Source: Xanthobacteraceae bacterium (GTDB taxonomy: Bacteria > Pseudomonadota > Alphaproteobacteria > Rhizobiales > Xanthobacteraceae). Taken from it: a stretch of 34,175 nucleotides of DNA. The notes beneath the pieces were generated by a model, which saw only the letters and a program-made list of their open reading frames with translations, was not told the DNA's origin and searched no databases. Location: contig JALHLQ010000011.1 in assembly GCA_022844485.1 (NCBI GenBank), positions 76,872-111,046 of the forward strand. The letters are read 5' to 3'. The translations under genes and the position numbers were made by a program. Positions 1 through 7,552 of the stretch are shown piece after piece. Position 1 is the stretch's first letter; every line of letters begins with the position of its first letter.

Positions 1-60
1 AAACCCCCCCCCCGGGCCGGGCGGGGGGCGCACCCCGCCCCGCCCGCGGGGGGGGGCCCA
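1..60. other. G/C homopolymer-rich left edge, probably a contig-end artefact
   Basis: Apart from the first three bases and two later A residues, the first 60 bases are runs of C and G, unlike any other part of the window. The reading frame of the downstream oxidoreductase stays open through it, but the encoded Pro/Gly/Arg string does not look like protein. It directly precedes a repeat element, which is where assemblies commonly break. I treat it as a sequencing or assembly end effect. Confidence 0.5.
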
Positions 61-70
61 ATCAGCAGAC

Positions 71-117
71 CCCCACCCGACCGCCTTGCGGTCGACCTCC
101 CCCTTGCAGGGGGAGGT
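71..117. repeat. REP-like twin-hairpin intergenic repeat
   Basis: Two adjacent perfect inverted repeats are visible. The first has arms GACCGC and GCGGTC around CTT (79-93). The second has 10-base arms ACCTCCCCCT and AGGGGGAGGT around TGC (95-117). Twin hairpins of this sequence type, translating to strings like SPLQGEV, are dispersed between genes in Bradyrhizobium-like genomes (recalled knowledge). Here the element abuts the gamma domain of a gene that is normally one continuous fused reading frame. Confidence 0.7.
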
Positions 118-1507
118 GGCGAACCTGCCACCGCTTCCCGCGCCGCCGATCCCGGCAATCCAGCAGACTTATGGGATCATCGTCACCGGCGTCGGCGGTA
201 CCGGCATTGTGACCATCGGCGGCGTGCTCGGGATGGCTGCCCATCTCGACGGCAAGGGCGTCGGCATCATCGACATGGCCGGCCTCGCACAGAAGGGCGG
301 GGCCGTCTACAGCCACATGCAGATCGCCAACCGGCCGGAGGACATCCACGCGATCCGGGTCGGCGCGGCAAGCTGCGATCTCGTGCTGGGCGGCGACATG
401 GTCGTGGCCGGCACAAAGAAGGTGCTTGCCGGGGTCAAGCCCGGGCAGACGCGGCTTGTGGTCAACCTTGCCGAGGTGCTGCCGGGCGATTTCACGCGCA
501 ATGCGGATTTCTCGCTGCCGACCGAACGCATCAAGCGTGCGATCGTCAACGCCGCCGGGCGCGAGCGAAGCCATTTTGTTGATGCCACGCGGCTGGCCAC
601 GGCGTTGCTCGGCAATTCCATCGGCGCGAATATTTTCTTGGTCGGCTATGCGTATCAGGCCGGAGCCCTGCCCTTGTCGGCGGAGGCGATCGAGAAAGCC
701 ATCGAGCTGAACGGTGAAGCCGTCGCCATGAATCAGGCGGCGTTCCGCTGGGGCCGGCGCGCGGCGGTGGATCTTGCAGGCGTTGAGGCGCTGATTGCGC
801 CGGCCGGCCAGGCGGCCACCGACGCACGGCGCCTGTCGCAGTCCACCGAGGAGATGATCGAGCGGCGCGTCGCGGCGCTGACCGCCTATCAGAATGCCGC
901 CTATGCCGCGCGCTATCGCGGATGGGTCGAAAAGGTCAAAGCCGCGGAACTGGCAAAGGCACCGGGCCGGACGGGCCTTGCCGAGGCGTCGGCGCGCTAT
1001 TTGTTCAAGTTGATGGCTTACAAGGACGAGTACGAGGTCGCGCGGCTTTATTCCGACGGAAGTTTCCGCAAACAAATCCAGGCTGAGTTCGAAGGCAAGA
1101 ACCTGCGTCTGGAGTTTCATCTCGCGCCGCCTTTGCTCGCGCGCATCGATGCGCGCACCGGTGCGCCCAAGAAGATATCATTCGGGCCGTGGATGATGAC
1201 CGCGTTCCGGCTCTTGTCGAAGTTCAAGGGCCTACGCGGAAGCGCCTTCGATCCCTTCGGCTACACGGCCGAGCGCAAGATCGAGCGGCGACTGATCCGT
1301 GACTATGAAGCCTTGCTTGGCGAGATCATCGACCGGCTTACGCCGGACAATCACCATCTCGCGGTCGGGCTGGCGAATATCCCGGACAAGATCCGCGGCT
1401 TTGGGCACGTCAAGATGCGCCACCTCAAAGCTGCGAAAGCCGATGAGGCTGCGCTGCTTGAGCAATTCCGGCGCGGTGAGCCGGAGCGCAGGCTGGCGGC
1501 GGAATAA
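116..1507 (+). CDS. Indolepyruvate:ferredoxin oxidoreductase, C-terminal part (5' incomplete or split)
   Basis: This is the C-terminal third of the fused alpha/beta-type indolepyruvate ferredoxin oxidoreductase, which oxidatively decarboxylates arylpyruvates to arylacetyl-CoA and is normally about 1,150 residues. Counting from GTG 116 (463 aa), the pyruvate/ketoisovalerate oxidoreductase gamma domain starts at about residue 19 with GIIVTGVGGTGIVTIGG and runs to about 210. A DUF6537-type helical domain fills about 245-445. The N-terminal thiamine-diphosphate and 4Fe-4S domains are absent from the window. The frame is open to the left edge but passes through a twin-hairpin repeat and a G/C tract, so the coding start is uncertain: GTG 116, TTG 86 or a start outside the window. 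A strong hairpin follows the stop codon. The family call is firm; whether the gene is whole, split or cut by the contig end cannot be decided here. Confidence 0.85.
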   Translation: MANLPPLPAPPIPAIQQTYGIIVTGVGGTGIVTIGGVLGMAAHLDGKGVGIIDMAGLAQKGGAVYSHMQIANRPEDIHAIRVGAASCDLVLGGDMVVAGTKKVLAGVKPGQTRLVVNLAEVLPGDFTRNADFSLPTERIKRAIVNAAGRERSHFVDATRLATALLGNSIGANIFLVGYAYQAGALPLSAEAIEKAIELNGEAVAMNQAAFRWGRRAAVDLAGVEALIAPAGQAATDARRLSQSTEEMIERRVAALTAYQNAAYAARYRGWVEKVKAAELAKAPGRTGLAEASARYLFKLMAYKDEYEVARLYSDGSFRKQIQAEFEGKNLRLEFHLAPPLLARIDARTGAPKKISFGPWMMTAFRLLSKFKGLRGSAFDPFGYTAERKIERRLIRDYEALLGEIIDRLTPDNHHLAVGLANIPDKIRGFGHVKMRHLKAAKADEAALLEQFRRGEPERRLAAE

Positions 1508-1524
1508 TTCAGACCCCAGCCGGC

Positions 1525-1554
1525 GAAACGCCGCCGTGTTTGCGGCGGCGTTTC
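1525..1554. terminator. Bidirectional hairpin terminator between convergent genes
   Basis: A perfect 12-base inverted repeat, arms GAAACGCCGCCG and CGGCGGCGTTTC with a six-base loop, lies between the oxidoreductase stop codon and the end of the convergent small gene. There is no long T-run on the plus side; on the minus strand, too, the tail is poor in T. It may end or stabilise transcripts from both sides. Confidence 0.65.
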
Positions 1555-1577
1555 GATACTGTGAAGTCAAGAAGACT

Positions 1578-1925
1578 TTACTGGCAGGTGCGAACCACCC
1601 GCACCACGCGCTCGCCGAAGCGGTTGTGACGAACGACCCGCTTCGTCCAGCAATCCGCTCCGTAGCCAGGCGCGACATAGACAGGGCCGCCATAACCGTA
1701 AGCCGGAGTGCCGTAGCCGTAACTCTGAGATGCAATCGCACCGAGAGCCAGTCCGCCGATCACACCGGCGGCAATGGCTCCATTACGGCTGCCGTGATCG
1801 CGATAGTGGTGTCGGCCGCCAGCCTCAGCCGGCAAGGTGCTGGTCGCTATCGAACCGCCCACGATTGTGACGGCCGCGACGGCTCCAATCGTCGTCTTCT
1901 TCACGCGGGAGAGAACGTTTGTCAT
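1578..1925 (-). CDS. Small secreted Gly/Tyr-rich protein, function unknown
   Basis: This encodes a 115-residue protein. Residues 1-35 look like a Sec signal peptide: a basic start with SRVKK, a hydrophobic Ala/Val/Gly stretch, and the probable cleavage motif AEA. A glycine-zipper-like stretch follows at about 48-64 (GAIAAGVIGGLALGAIA), then a Gly/Tyr-rich segment (SYGYGTPAYGYGG) and a basic tail with two cysteines (ADCWTKRVV, VVRTCQ). Such small exported proteins are common in Hyphomicrobiales but have no established role. ATG 1925 is chosen over TTG 1931 because GAGG lies 8 bases upstream of the ATG. The two cysteines could form a disulfide after export (inference). It could associate with the outer membrane; nothing in the neighbourhood suggests a pathway. 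Confidence 0.75.
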   Translation of the reverse strand: MTNVLSRVKKTTIGAVAAVTIVGGSIATSTLPAEAGGRHHYRDHGSRNGAIAAGVIGGLALGAIASQSYGYGTPAYGYGGPVYVAPGYGADCWTKRVVRHNRFGERVVRVVRTCQ

Positions 1926-2288
1926 GTTCAAAACCTCAAATTGTCACCTGCCAGCCCAACGCATGAGATCGGGTGAGGGGTCCCCATTTGCAAATTAAAC
2001 CTTTGACAGGTAAGTGAATTCTCGTTCATCGGTCAGACCGCGGCAGCGTCGTGACAAGCGGTTCCGATCAGGCGGCGGGCGACGTCATTCTTCCCGTTCA
2101 AGCCTGTGATTCCCGCTTGAGGTTCGGTGCTTGCTCGGATCATGATGTGACGGGAGGCCATTCTCGCGTCCCGCTTGACTTGGTGCGGATCGCAGACGAG
2201 TAGTCATCCGAAGGCTTGGCAAAGAACCGGGCCGCAGAGGGACACATCGCGCGCGCTTTGGCGCGCGAGCAGCCTGGGAGGCAGCGCC
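1926..2288. other. Intergenic region between divergent genes, no gene seen
   Basis: These 363 bases must hold the promoters of the small secreted protein (minus) and of the acyl-CoA synthetase cluster (plus). A TTGACA hexamer at 2003-2008 has no good -10 partner at 16-18 bases. A GC hairpin (arms TCGCGCGC and GCGCGCGA, 2247-2268) sits just upstream of the synthetase ribosome binding site and would lie in its leader RNA. No coding sequence was convincing: the plus-strand frame of the synthetase is open back to 2175, but that stretch has no family similarity. Confidence 0.5.
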
Positions 2289-4265
2289 GTGGCGAAGATC
2301 GCCAGCGCTCATGCGGATACGTTTCCGAAGCTCTTGCTTCGGAACGCGGATCAATGGGGCAACCGCCCCGCGATCCGGCATAAGGATCGCGGGATCTGGC
2401 AGACCTGGACGTGGGGCCAAGTGCTCGACGAGGTTCGCGGGTTCTCGCTGGGGCTCGCCGAACTCGGCTTGAAGCGCGACGACAAGATCGCGATTATCGG
2501 CTCCAACCGCCCGCGGCTTTACTGGGCGATGTGCGCGGTGCAGGCGCTTGGCGCCGTGCCGGTGCCGCTCTACGCGGACTCGGTCGCTGACGAAATGGCG
2601 TATGTGCTCGAACACGCCGAAGTGACCGTCGCCGTCGTCCAGGATCAAGAGCAGGTCGACAAGATCGTTTTTGTGTCGGATCGCGTGAAAAAACTCGGGC
2701 TGGTGATTTACGACGAACCGCGCGGCTTGCGTGATTACGATCACGCCCGCCTGAGAGCCTTTACCGAGGTGCAAAAGCTCGGCGCCGAAGCGCTTGCGCG
2801 CAATCCGGCACGGCTGAAGGACTGGACGGATTCAATCGCGCAGGGCAAAGGCAGCGATCTGTCCATCATCCTTTACACCTCAGGGACGACCGGGCGGCCG
2901 AAAGGCGTCATGCTGACTTACGACAACGTCATTGTGTCGGCCAGGAATGGCAACGCCTTCGACCAGCTCAATGAAAACGAGGAGGTCATCGCCTATCTGC
3001 CGCTCGCTTGGGTCGGCGACCACATCTTCTCCTACGCGCAATCCTATGTAGCGGGCTTCTGCGTCAATTGCCCGGAGGCGCCGGAGACCGTGGTCGAGGA
3101 CCGTCGCGAGATCGGCACCACATATGCGTTCGCGCCGCCGCGCATCTACGAAAATCTGCTCACGCTCACCATGGTGCGCATGGAGGATGCCGGGAAACTT
3201 AAGCGCAGGATGTTCCACTACTTCATCGAGCACGCGCGCAAGTGGGGCGAGAAGATCCTGAACAAGGAGCCGGTGCCGCTGTCGGCCCGACTCATCTACT
3301 GGGCCGGCGAAATTCTGGTTTACGGGCCGCTGAAGAACCGGTTCGGCTTGTCGCGCATCCGGGTCGCCTATACGGCAGGCGAAGCGATCGGGCCGGAAAT
3401 CTTCCGCTTCTACCGTTCGCTCGGCATCAACCTGAAGCAGCTCTATGGACAGACCGAAGCCTCGGTCTACATTACCGCGCAACCGGACGGTGAAATCTAT
3501 GGCGACACGGTCGGCAAGCCGAATATCGACGTCGAGGTAAAAGTCGCTGACAACGGCGAAGTGCTGTTTCGTTCGCCAGGGGTATTCCAAGGTTATTACA
3601 AGGACCCGGACAAGACGGCGGAGGCAAAGACTCCGGACGGCTGGGTGCATACCGGCGACGCCGGCTTCTTCGATCCGAAAACCGGACATTTGAAGATCAT
3701 CGATCGCGCGAAGGATGTGGGCCGGCTGAACGACGGCACGCTGTTCGCGCCGAAATACATCGAAAACAAACTGAAGTTCTATCCGAACATCAAGGAAGCG
3801 GTGGCGTTTGGCGACAAGCGCGACATCGTCTGCGTGATGCTCAATATCGACCTCGTGGCGGTCGGGAGCTGGGCCGAGCGCAACAATGTCATCTACGGTT
3901 CCTATCAGGAGCTTGCCGGCCATCCCCTCGTCTATGACATGATCGAAAAGCATGTCGCAGAGGTGAACCAGTCGCTTGCCAACGAGGGGGTCATGGCGGG
4001 TGCGCAGATCAGGCGGTTCCTCATCCTGCACAAGGAGCTCGACGCCGACGACGGCGAGCTCACCCGCACGCAGAAGGTGCGCCGCGGCTTCATCGCCGAT
4101 CGCTATGCGCCGCTCGTGAAGGCGCTGTATGACGGCTCCCAAAAAGCCGACATTTCGACCGAAGTGACGTTCGAAGACGGGCGCAAAGGCGTCATCGCCG
4201 CGCGCGTGAAAGTCCGCGACATGAAAATCGAGGTGGCGCCGACCATGAAGAAGGCGGCAGCATGA
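2289..4265 (+). CDS. AMP-dependent long-chain-type acyl-CoA synthetase
   Basis: This encodes a 658-residue adenylate-forming ligase that activates a carboxylic acid with ATP and then transfers it to CoA. The P-loop motif YTSGTTGRPKGVML is at about residues 195-208, the Y-G-Q-T-E substrate/adenylate motif is present (LYGQTEASVY), HTGDAGFF is near 453, and a C-terminal domain carries a candidate catalytic lysine in LTRTQKVRR at about 595. The A8 hinge reads DRAKDVGRLNDGTLFAPKYIE rather than the commoner D-R-x-K-D-x-I form. The frame is open upstream to 2175, but GTG 2289 is preferred: GGGAGG lies 7 bases upstream and similarity begins at AKIASAHADTFP. It leads the ABC-importer cluster, so it probably activates the imported acid. 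Chain length and aromatic specificity cannot be read from the sequence. Confidence 0.9.
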   Translation: MAKIASAHADTFPKLLLRNADQWGNRPAIRHKDRGIWQTWTWGQVLDEVRGFSLGLAELGLKRDDKIAIIGSNRPRLYWAMCAVQALGAVPVPLYADSVADEMAYVLEHAEVTVAVVQDQEQVDKIVFVSDRVKKLGLVIYDEPRGLRDYDHARLRAFTEVQKLGAEALARNPARLKDWTDSIAQGKGSDLSIILYTSGTTGRPKGVMLTYDNVIVSARNGNAFDQLNENEEVIAYLPLAWVGDHIFSYAQSYVAGFCVNCPEAPETVVEDRREIGTTYAFAPPRIYENLLTLTMVRMEDAGKLKRRMFHYFIEHARKWGEKILNKEPVPLSARLIYWAGEILVYGPLKNRFGLSRIRVAYTAGEAIGPEIFRFYRSLGINLKQLYGQTEASVYITAQPDGEIYGDTVGKPNIDVEVKVADNGEVLFRSPGVFQGYYKDPDKTAEAKTPDGWVHTGDAGFFDPKTGHLKIIDRAKDVGRLNDGTLFAPKYIENKLKFYPNIKEAVAFGDKRDIVCVMLNIDLVAVGSWAERNNVIYGSYQELAGHPLVYDMIEKHVAEVNQSLANEGVMAGAQIRRFLILHKELDADDGELTRTQKVRRGFIADRYAPLVKALYDGSQKADISTEVTFEDGRKGVIAARVKVRDMKIEVAPTMKKAAA

Positions 4266-4362
4266 AGCGCCTTCGTCCGCTCCGAATCCAGGGATTAGCT
4301 CGGCACCAAGCCACGCGCTCCGCACAGTCTTCTCTCGCTCCGCCCGCGGGGGAGGGGAGACG

Positions 4363-5169
4363 ATGAGAGCCCCCACCGCCAAAGAGGTGGCTGCCGGGGA
4401 GGTGCTGCTGGCGGTGGATAATGTGTCGCTCGCCTTCGGTGGCGTGAAGGCGATCCGCAACGTGTCATTCGACATCAGGAAAGGCGAAATCCGCGCCATT
4501 ATTGGCCCGAACGGTGCAGGCAAGACGTCGATGCTGAACGTCATCAACGGCTTCTATCATCCGCAGGAAGGCAACATCACCTTCAAGGGCCAGACGCGCT
4601 CGAAGATGCGGCCCTATGAAGCCGCGCGGGGCGGGATCGCGCGTACCTTTCAGAACGTTGCCCTGTTCAAGGGAATGACCGCGCTCGACAATATCTTCGC
4701 CGGACGCTCGCTGCGCATGCACCGGAGTTTCTTCTGGCAGCTGTTGCGCTTCGGCCCTGCCATGGACGAGGAAGTCGAACATCGCAAACGGGTCGAAGAG
4801 ATCATCGAATTTCTCGAGATCAAGCACATTCGCCGCATTCCTGTCGGCCGGTTGCCTTACGGTCTGCAAAAGCGCGTTGAACTCGGACGCGCCCTCGCGA
4901 TGGAGCCGGACCTCCTGCTGCTCGACGAGCCGATGGCGGGTATGAACCTCGAAGAGAAAGAGGACATGTCGCGCTTCGTCCTCGACGTCAACAATCACTA
5001 CGGCACGACGATCGCCCTGATCGAGCATGACATGGGCGTCGTGATGGATTTGTCCGACCGGGTGGTCGTGCTCGACTACGGGCGGAAGATCGCCGACGGC
5101 ACGCCCGATCAGGTCAAGAGCGACCAGGCGGTGATCGACGCCTATCTCGGCGTCGCGCACCAGGAGTGA
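4363..5169 (+). CDS. HAAT-family ABC transporter ATP-binding protein (LivG-like)
   Basis: This 268-residue cytoplasmic ATPase energises a branched-chain-amino-acid-type importer. Walker A is GPNGAGKT at residues 48-55, the Q-loop is in ARTFQNVALF, the signature is the variant LPYGLQKRVE, Walker B is PDLLLLDEPMAG, and the switch histidine is in ALIEHDMGVV. The long insertion after the Q-loop and the tail ending in DAYLG are typical of LivG rather than LivF. The first 13 residues are extra, and the ATG is preceded by GGGGAGACG. Its stop lies two bases before the ATG of the next permease gene, indicating translational coupling. The substrate is undefined; LivG homologues near acyl-CoA ligases often serve organic or aromatic acids (family-level inference). 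Confidence 0.92.
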   Translation: MRAPTAKEVAAGEVLLAVDNVSLAFGGVKAIRNVSFDIRKGEIRAIIGPNGAGKTSMLNVINGFYHPQEGNITFKGQTRSKMRPYEAARGGIARTFQNVALFKGMTALDNIFAGRSLRMHRSFFWQLLRFGPAMDEEVEHRKRVEEIIEFLEIKHIRRIPVGRLPYGLQKRVELGRALAMEPDLLLLDEPMAGMNLEEKEDMSRFVLDVNNHYGTTIALIEHDMGVVMDLSDRVVVLDYGRKIADGTPDQVKSDQAVIDAYLGVAHQE

Positions 5170-5171
5170 TC

Positions 5172-6260
5172 ATGACCGACATCGCACTACGCAAAACATC
5201 GAGTGCGACCCGGGGCGAGCGCAAGGCTGTCTTGATCGTCGGCGGGATCGTGCTGTTCGTTCTTGCGCTGATCGTGTTGACACAGACCGGCGTCCTTCAA
5301 CGCGGTAACATCGTACACAACATCTTCGTCAATCCGTTCCAGGAGATGGCGCGCGGCCCGGATCTGCTGGTGCAGACGCTTTGGGAAGGGCTGGTGGGCG
5401 GCGTGCTCTATGCGCTGATCGCGCTGGGCTTCGTACTGATCTTCAAGGCGTCTGGCGTCTTCAATTTCGCACAAGGCATCATGGTTGTTTTCGCGGCATT
5501 GACGCTGGTCGGACTCTATGCGCTGGGCATTCCGGCCTTCCTTGCGCTTGCTCTGACAATCGGGGTCATGTTCCTCCTCGCCTTAGGCGTCGAACGGCTC
5601 GTGCTGCGCCCGCTGGTCAACCAGCCGGACATCATCCTGTTCATGGCGACTTTCGGGCTTACCTATTTTCTCATCGGTCTCGGCGAGGTGATCTTCGGAG
5701 GCAATCCGAAGGTCATGATCACGGAGCAGCTCTTTCTGCCGCGTGGCGCCTATGACGTGAAGATGCTGGGTGGGTTCGTCACGTTCCAGAAGATAGACAT
5801 CGCGGCTGCTGTGATCGCCTCTATCATGGTCGCGACGCTCGCGGTTTTTTTCCAGAAGACACGCATCGGTCGCGCCTTGCGTGCGGTCGCCGACAGTCAC
5901 AAGGCGGCACTGTCGGTCGGGATTTCGCTCGAGCAGATCTGGGTGATCGTCTGGTTCACGGCCGGGATCGTCGCGCTCGCGACCGGCATCATGTGGGGCG
6001 CGCGCTCCGACGTGTCGTTTGCCTTGCAGGTGATTGCGCTGAAGGCGCTGCCGGTTCTCATCCTCGGAGGGTTCACCTCAATTCCCGGTGCGATCGTCGG
6101 GGGAGTCATCATCGGAGTCGGCGAGAAGATCGGCGAGTTCTATTGGGGCCCGCTGCTCGGGAGCGGGATCGAAAGCTGGCTCGCCTACGTCATCGCACTG
6201 GTGTTTCTCCTGTTCCGGCCGCAAGGGCTGTTCGGCGAGAAAATCATCGAGCGGATTTGA
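5172..6260 (+). CDS. HAAT-family ABC transporter permease (LivH-like)
   Basis: This encodes a 362-residue inner-membrane permease. An N-terminal extension carries one membrane segment (about 20-42) and a short periplasmic stretch. The BPD_transp_2 core follows from about residue 70, with many hydrophobic helices and the typical LivH sequences YALIALGFVLIFKASGVFNF and LGGFTSIPGAIVGGVIIGVGE. The extra N-terminal helix is more than the usual LivH of about 290-300 aa. ATG 5172 is preferred to GTG 5166 because CAGGAG at 5161-5166 gives correct spacing. It forms the membrane pore with the LivM-like protein downstream. The cargo is unknown. Confidence 0.9.
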   Translation: MTDIALRKTSSATRGERKAVLIVGGIVLFVLALIVLTQTGVLQRGNIVHNIFVNPFQEMARGPDLLVQTLWEGLVGGVLYALIALGFVLIFKASGVFNFAQGIMVVFAALTLVGLYALGIPAFLALALTIGVMFLLALGVERLVLRPLVNQPDIILFMATFGLTYFLIGLGEVIFGGNPKVMITEQLFLPRGAYDVKMLGGFVTFQKIDIAAAVIASIMVATLAVFFQKTRIGRALRAVADSHKAALSVGISLEQIWVIVWFTAGIVALATGIMWGARSDVSFALQVIALKALPVLILGGFTSIPGAIVGGVIIGVGEKIGEFYWGPLLGSGIESWLAYVIALVFLLFRPQGLFGEKIIERI

Positions 6261-6338
6261 TGAGGCAGAACCAAACGAGAAAGTTCAGCGCTTGGCTATG
6301 TGTGGTGCGGCGTCGTCGGCACGAAGGTAGGTTCACCC

Positions 6339-7415
6339 ATGCTCTACCGTGAAGCCGGGCAGTATAAGACAAGCTACGTCGCCGATCAGGCGGTGTTTCC
6401 GCTGCGCCAGGATCGCATCGGCATCGCGGCCATTCTCCTGATTGCCTTTCTCATCATCCCGTTCGCGGCGTCGGATTTCTGGCTCAACTCGATTCTGATC
6501 CCCACCTTGATCTTTTCGCTGGCGGCGATCGGCCTCAATCTCCTCACCGGCTATACGGGACTGCTGTCGCTCGGAACCGGCGGCTTCATGGGGGTCGGCG
6601 CCTATTCCTGTTACAAGCTGGCGACGATCTTTCCCGAACTGCCGATCGTCATCCCCATCCTGTCGTCGGGCATCTTCGCAGCCGCGATTGGCGCGGTCTT
6701 CGGGCTGCCGTCGCTGCGCATCAAGGGATTTTACCTGGCGGTGGCGACGCTCGCGGCGCAGTTCTTTCTTTCTTGGGCGTTCATCCGCATCCCGTGGCTC
6801 TATAACTACAACGTCTCGGGCGCGATCGAAGTGCCGACCCGAACGATGTTCGGCATTCCCGTCACGGGGCCAAACTCGACGCCGACAACGCGCTATTTCG
6901 TCGTGCTCGGCATCGTCGTGCTGATGACGTGGATCGCGTCCAACCTCGTGCATGGGCGCATCGGCCGCATGTGGATGGCGGTGCGCGATATGGACATCGC
7001 CGCCGAGCTGATCGGCATCAAGCCTTATCAAACAAAGCTTCTCGCCTTCGCGGTGTCCTCGTTCTACTGCGGCGTCGCCGGCGCGATGATGGTGTTCCTC
7101 TGGCTGGGCGCGGCCGAGGCCGACAGCTTCAACATCAACCAGTCTTTCATCATCCTGTTCATGGTGATTATCGGCGGGCTCGGCAGCCTGATCGGCTCGT
7201 TCTTGGGAGCGGCCTTCATCTGGGGGCTGCCGATCATCTTGAAATTCGCGCCCGATTGGTTCGGGATCCCGATCCAGGCGGCAACCGTCGAGCACCTGAC
7301 CTTCATGATCGTAGGCGCGCTGATCATTTTGTTCTTGATCGTCGAACCGCACGGCCTCGCTCGGCTGTGGCAAATCGGCAAGCAGAAGCTGAGGGTATGG
7401 CCCTTCCCCTATTGA
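6339..7415 (+). CDS. HAAT-family ABC transporter permease (LivM-like)
   Basis: This encodes a 358-residue inner-membrane permease, partner of the LivH-like protein. After a hydrophilic start (residues 1-25), the BPD_transp_2 core has repeated hydrophobic helices and LivM hallmarks: SLAAIGLNLLTGYTGLLSLG, FYLAVATLAAQF and IIGGLGSLIGSFLGAAFIW. The conserved cytoplasmic loop for ATPase contact, GRMWMAVRDMDIAAELIGI, is intact. ATG 6339 has AGGTAG eight bases upstream; the frame is open back to 6300 but adds no conserved residues. A 78-base spacer separates it from the LivH-like gene. Length and motifs are normal for the family. Confidence 0.9.
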   Translation: MLYREAGQYKTSYVADQAVFPLRQDRIGIAAILLIAFLIIPFAASDFWLNSILIPTLIFSLAAIGLNLLTGYTGLLSLGTGGFMGVGAYSCYKLATIFPELPIVIPILSSGIFAAAIGAVFGLPSLRIKGFYLAVATLAAQFFLSWAFIRIPWLYNYNVSGAIEVPTRTMFGIPVTGPNSTPTTRYFVVLGIVVLMTWIASNLVHGRIGRMWMAVRDMDIAAELIGIKPYQTKLLAFAVSSFYCGVAGAMMVFLWLGAAEADSFNINQSFIILFMVIIGGLGSLIGSFLGAAFIWGLPIILKFAPDWFGIPIQAATVEHLTFMIVGALIILFLIVEPHGLARLWQIGKQKLRVWPFPY

Positions 7416-7552
7416 TTTGGCTAGACTTACGGGAATTCCCCGCGCGGGCCCAAAGCCCGGGTGTCGGGAGAAAAGCCCTTCGCGGTCAGCGCGTCGGGCG
7501 TAACAAGCAGGCGAGGACCACGTGTCTTCGCCGCAAAACCAGGAGGAACGTG

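Noticed and set aside
2003..2031. TTGACA-based sigma-70 promoter for the ligase/transporter cluster
   Set aside because: The -10 position at 17 bases reads TCATCG, which is too poor, and the site is over 250 bases from the start codon.
2880..4547. Long minus-strand frame opposite the acyl-CoA synthetase and LivG-like genes
   Set aside because: It overlaps two clear genes on the other strand and resembles no family. Similar shadows at 8899-10350, 62-1120 and 6333-7373 were rejected for the same reason.
7416..7552. Small coding frame between LivM-like and binding-protein genes
   Set aside because: Frames here end in or overlap the real genes. The segment contains only short GC palindromes (for example CGGGC and GCCCG at 7445-7459) and the ribosome binding site.
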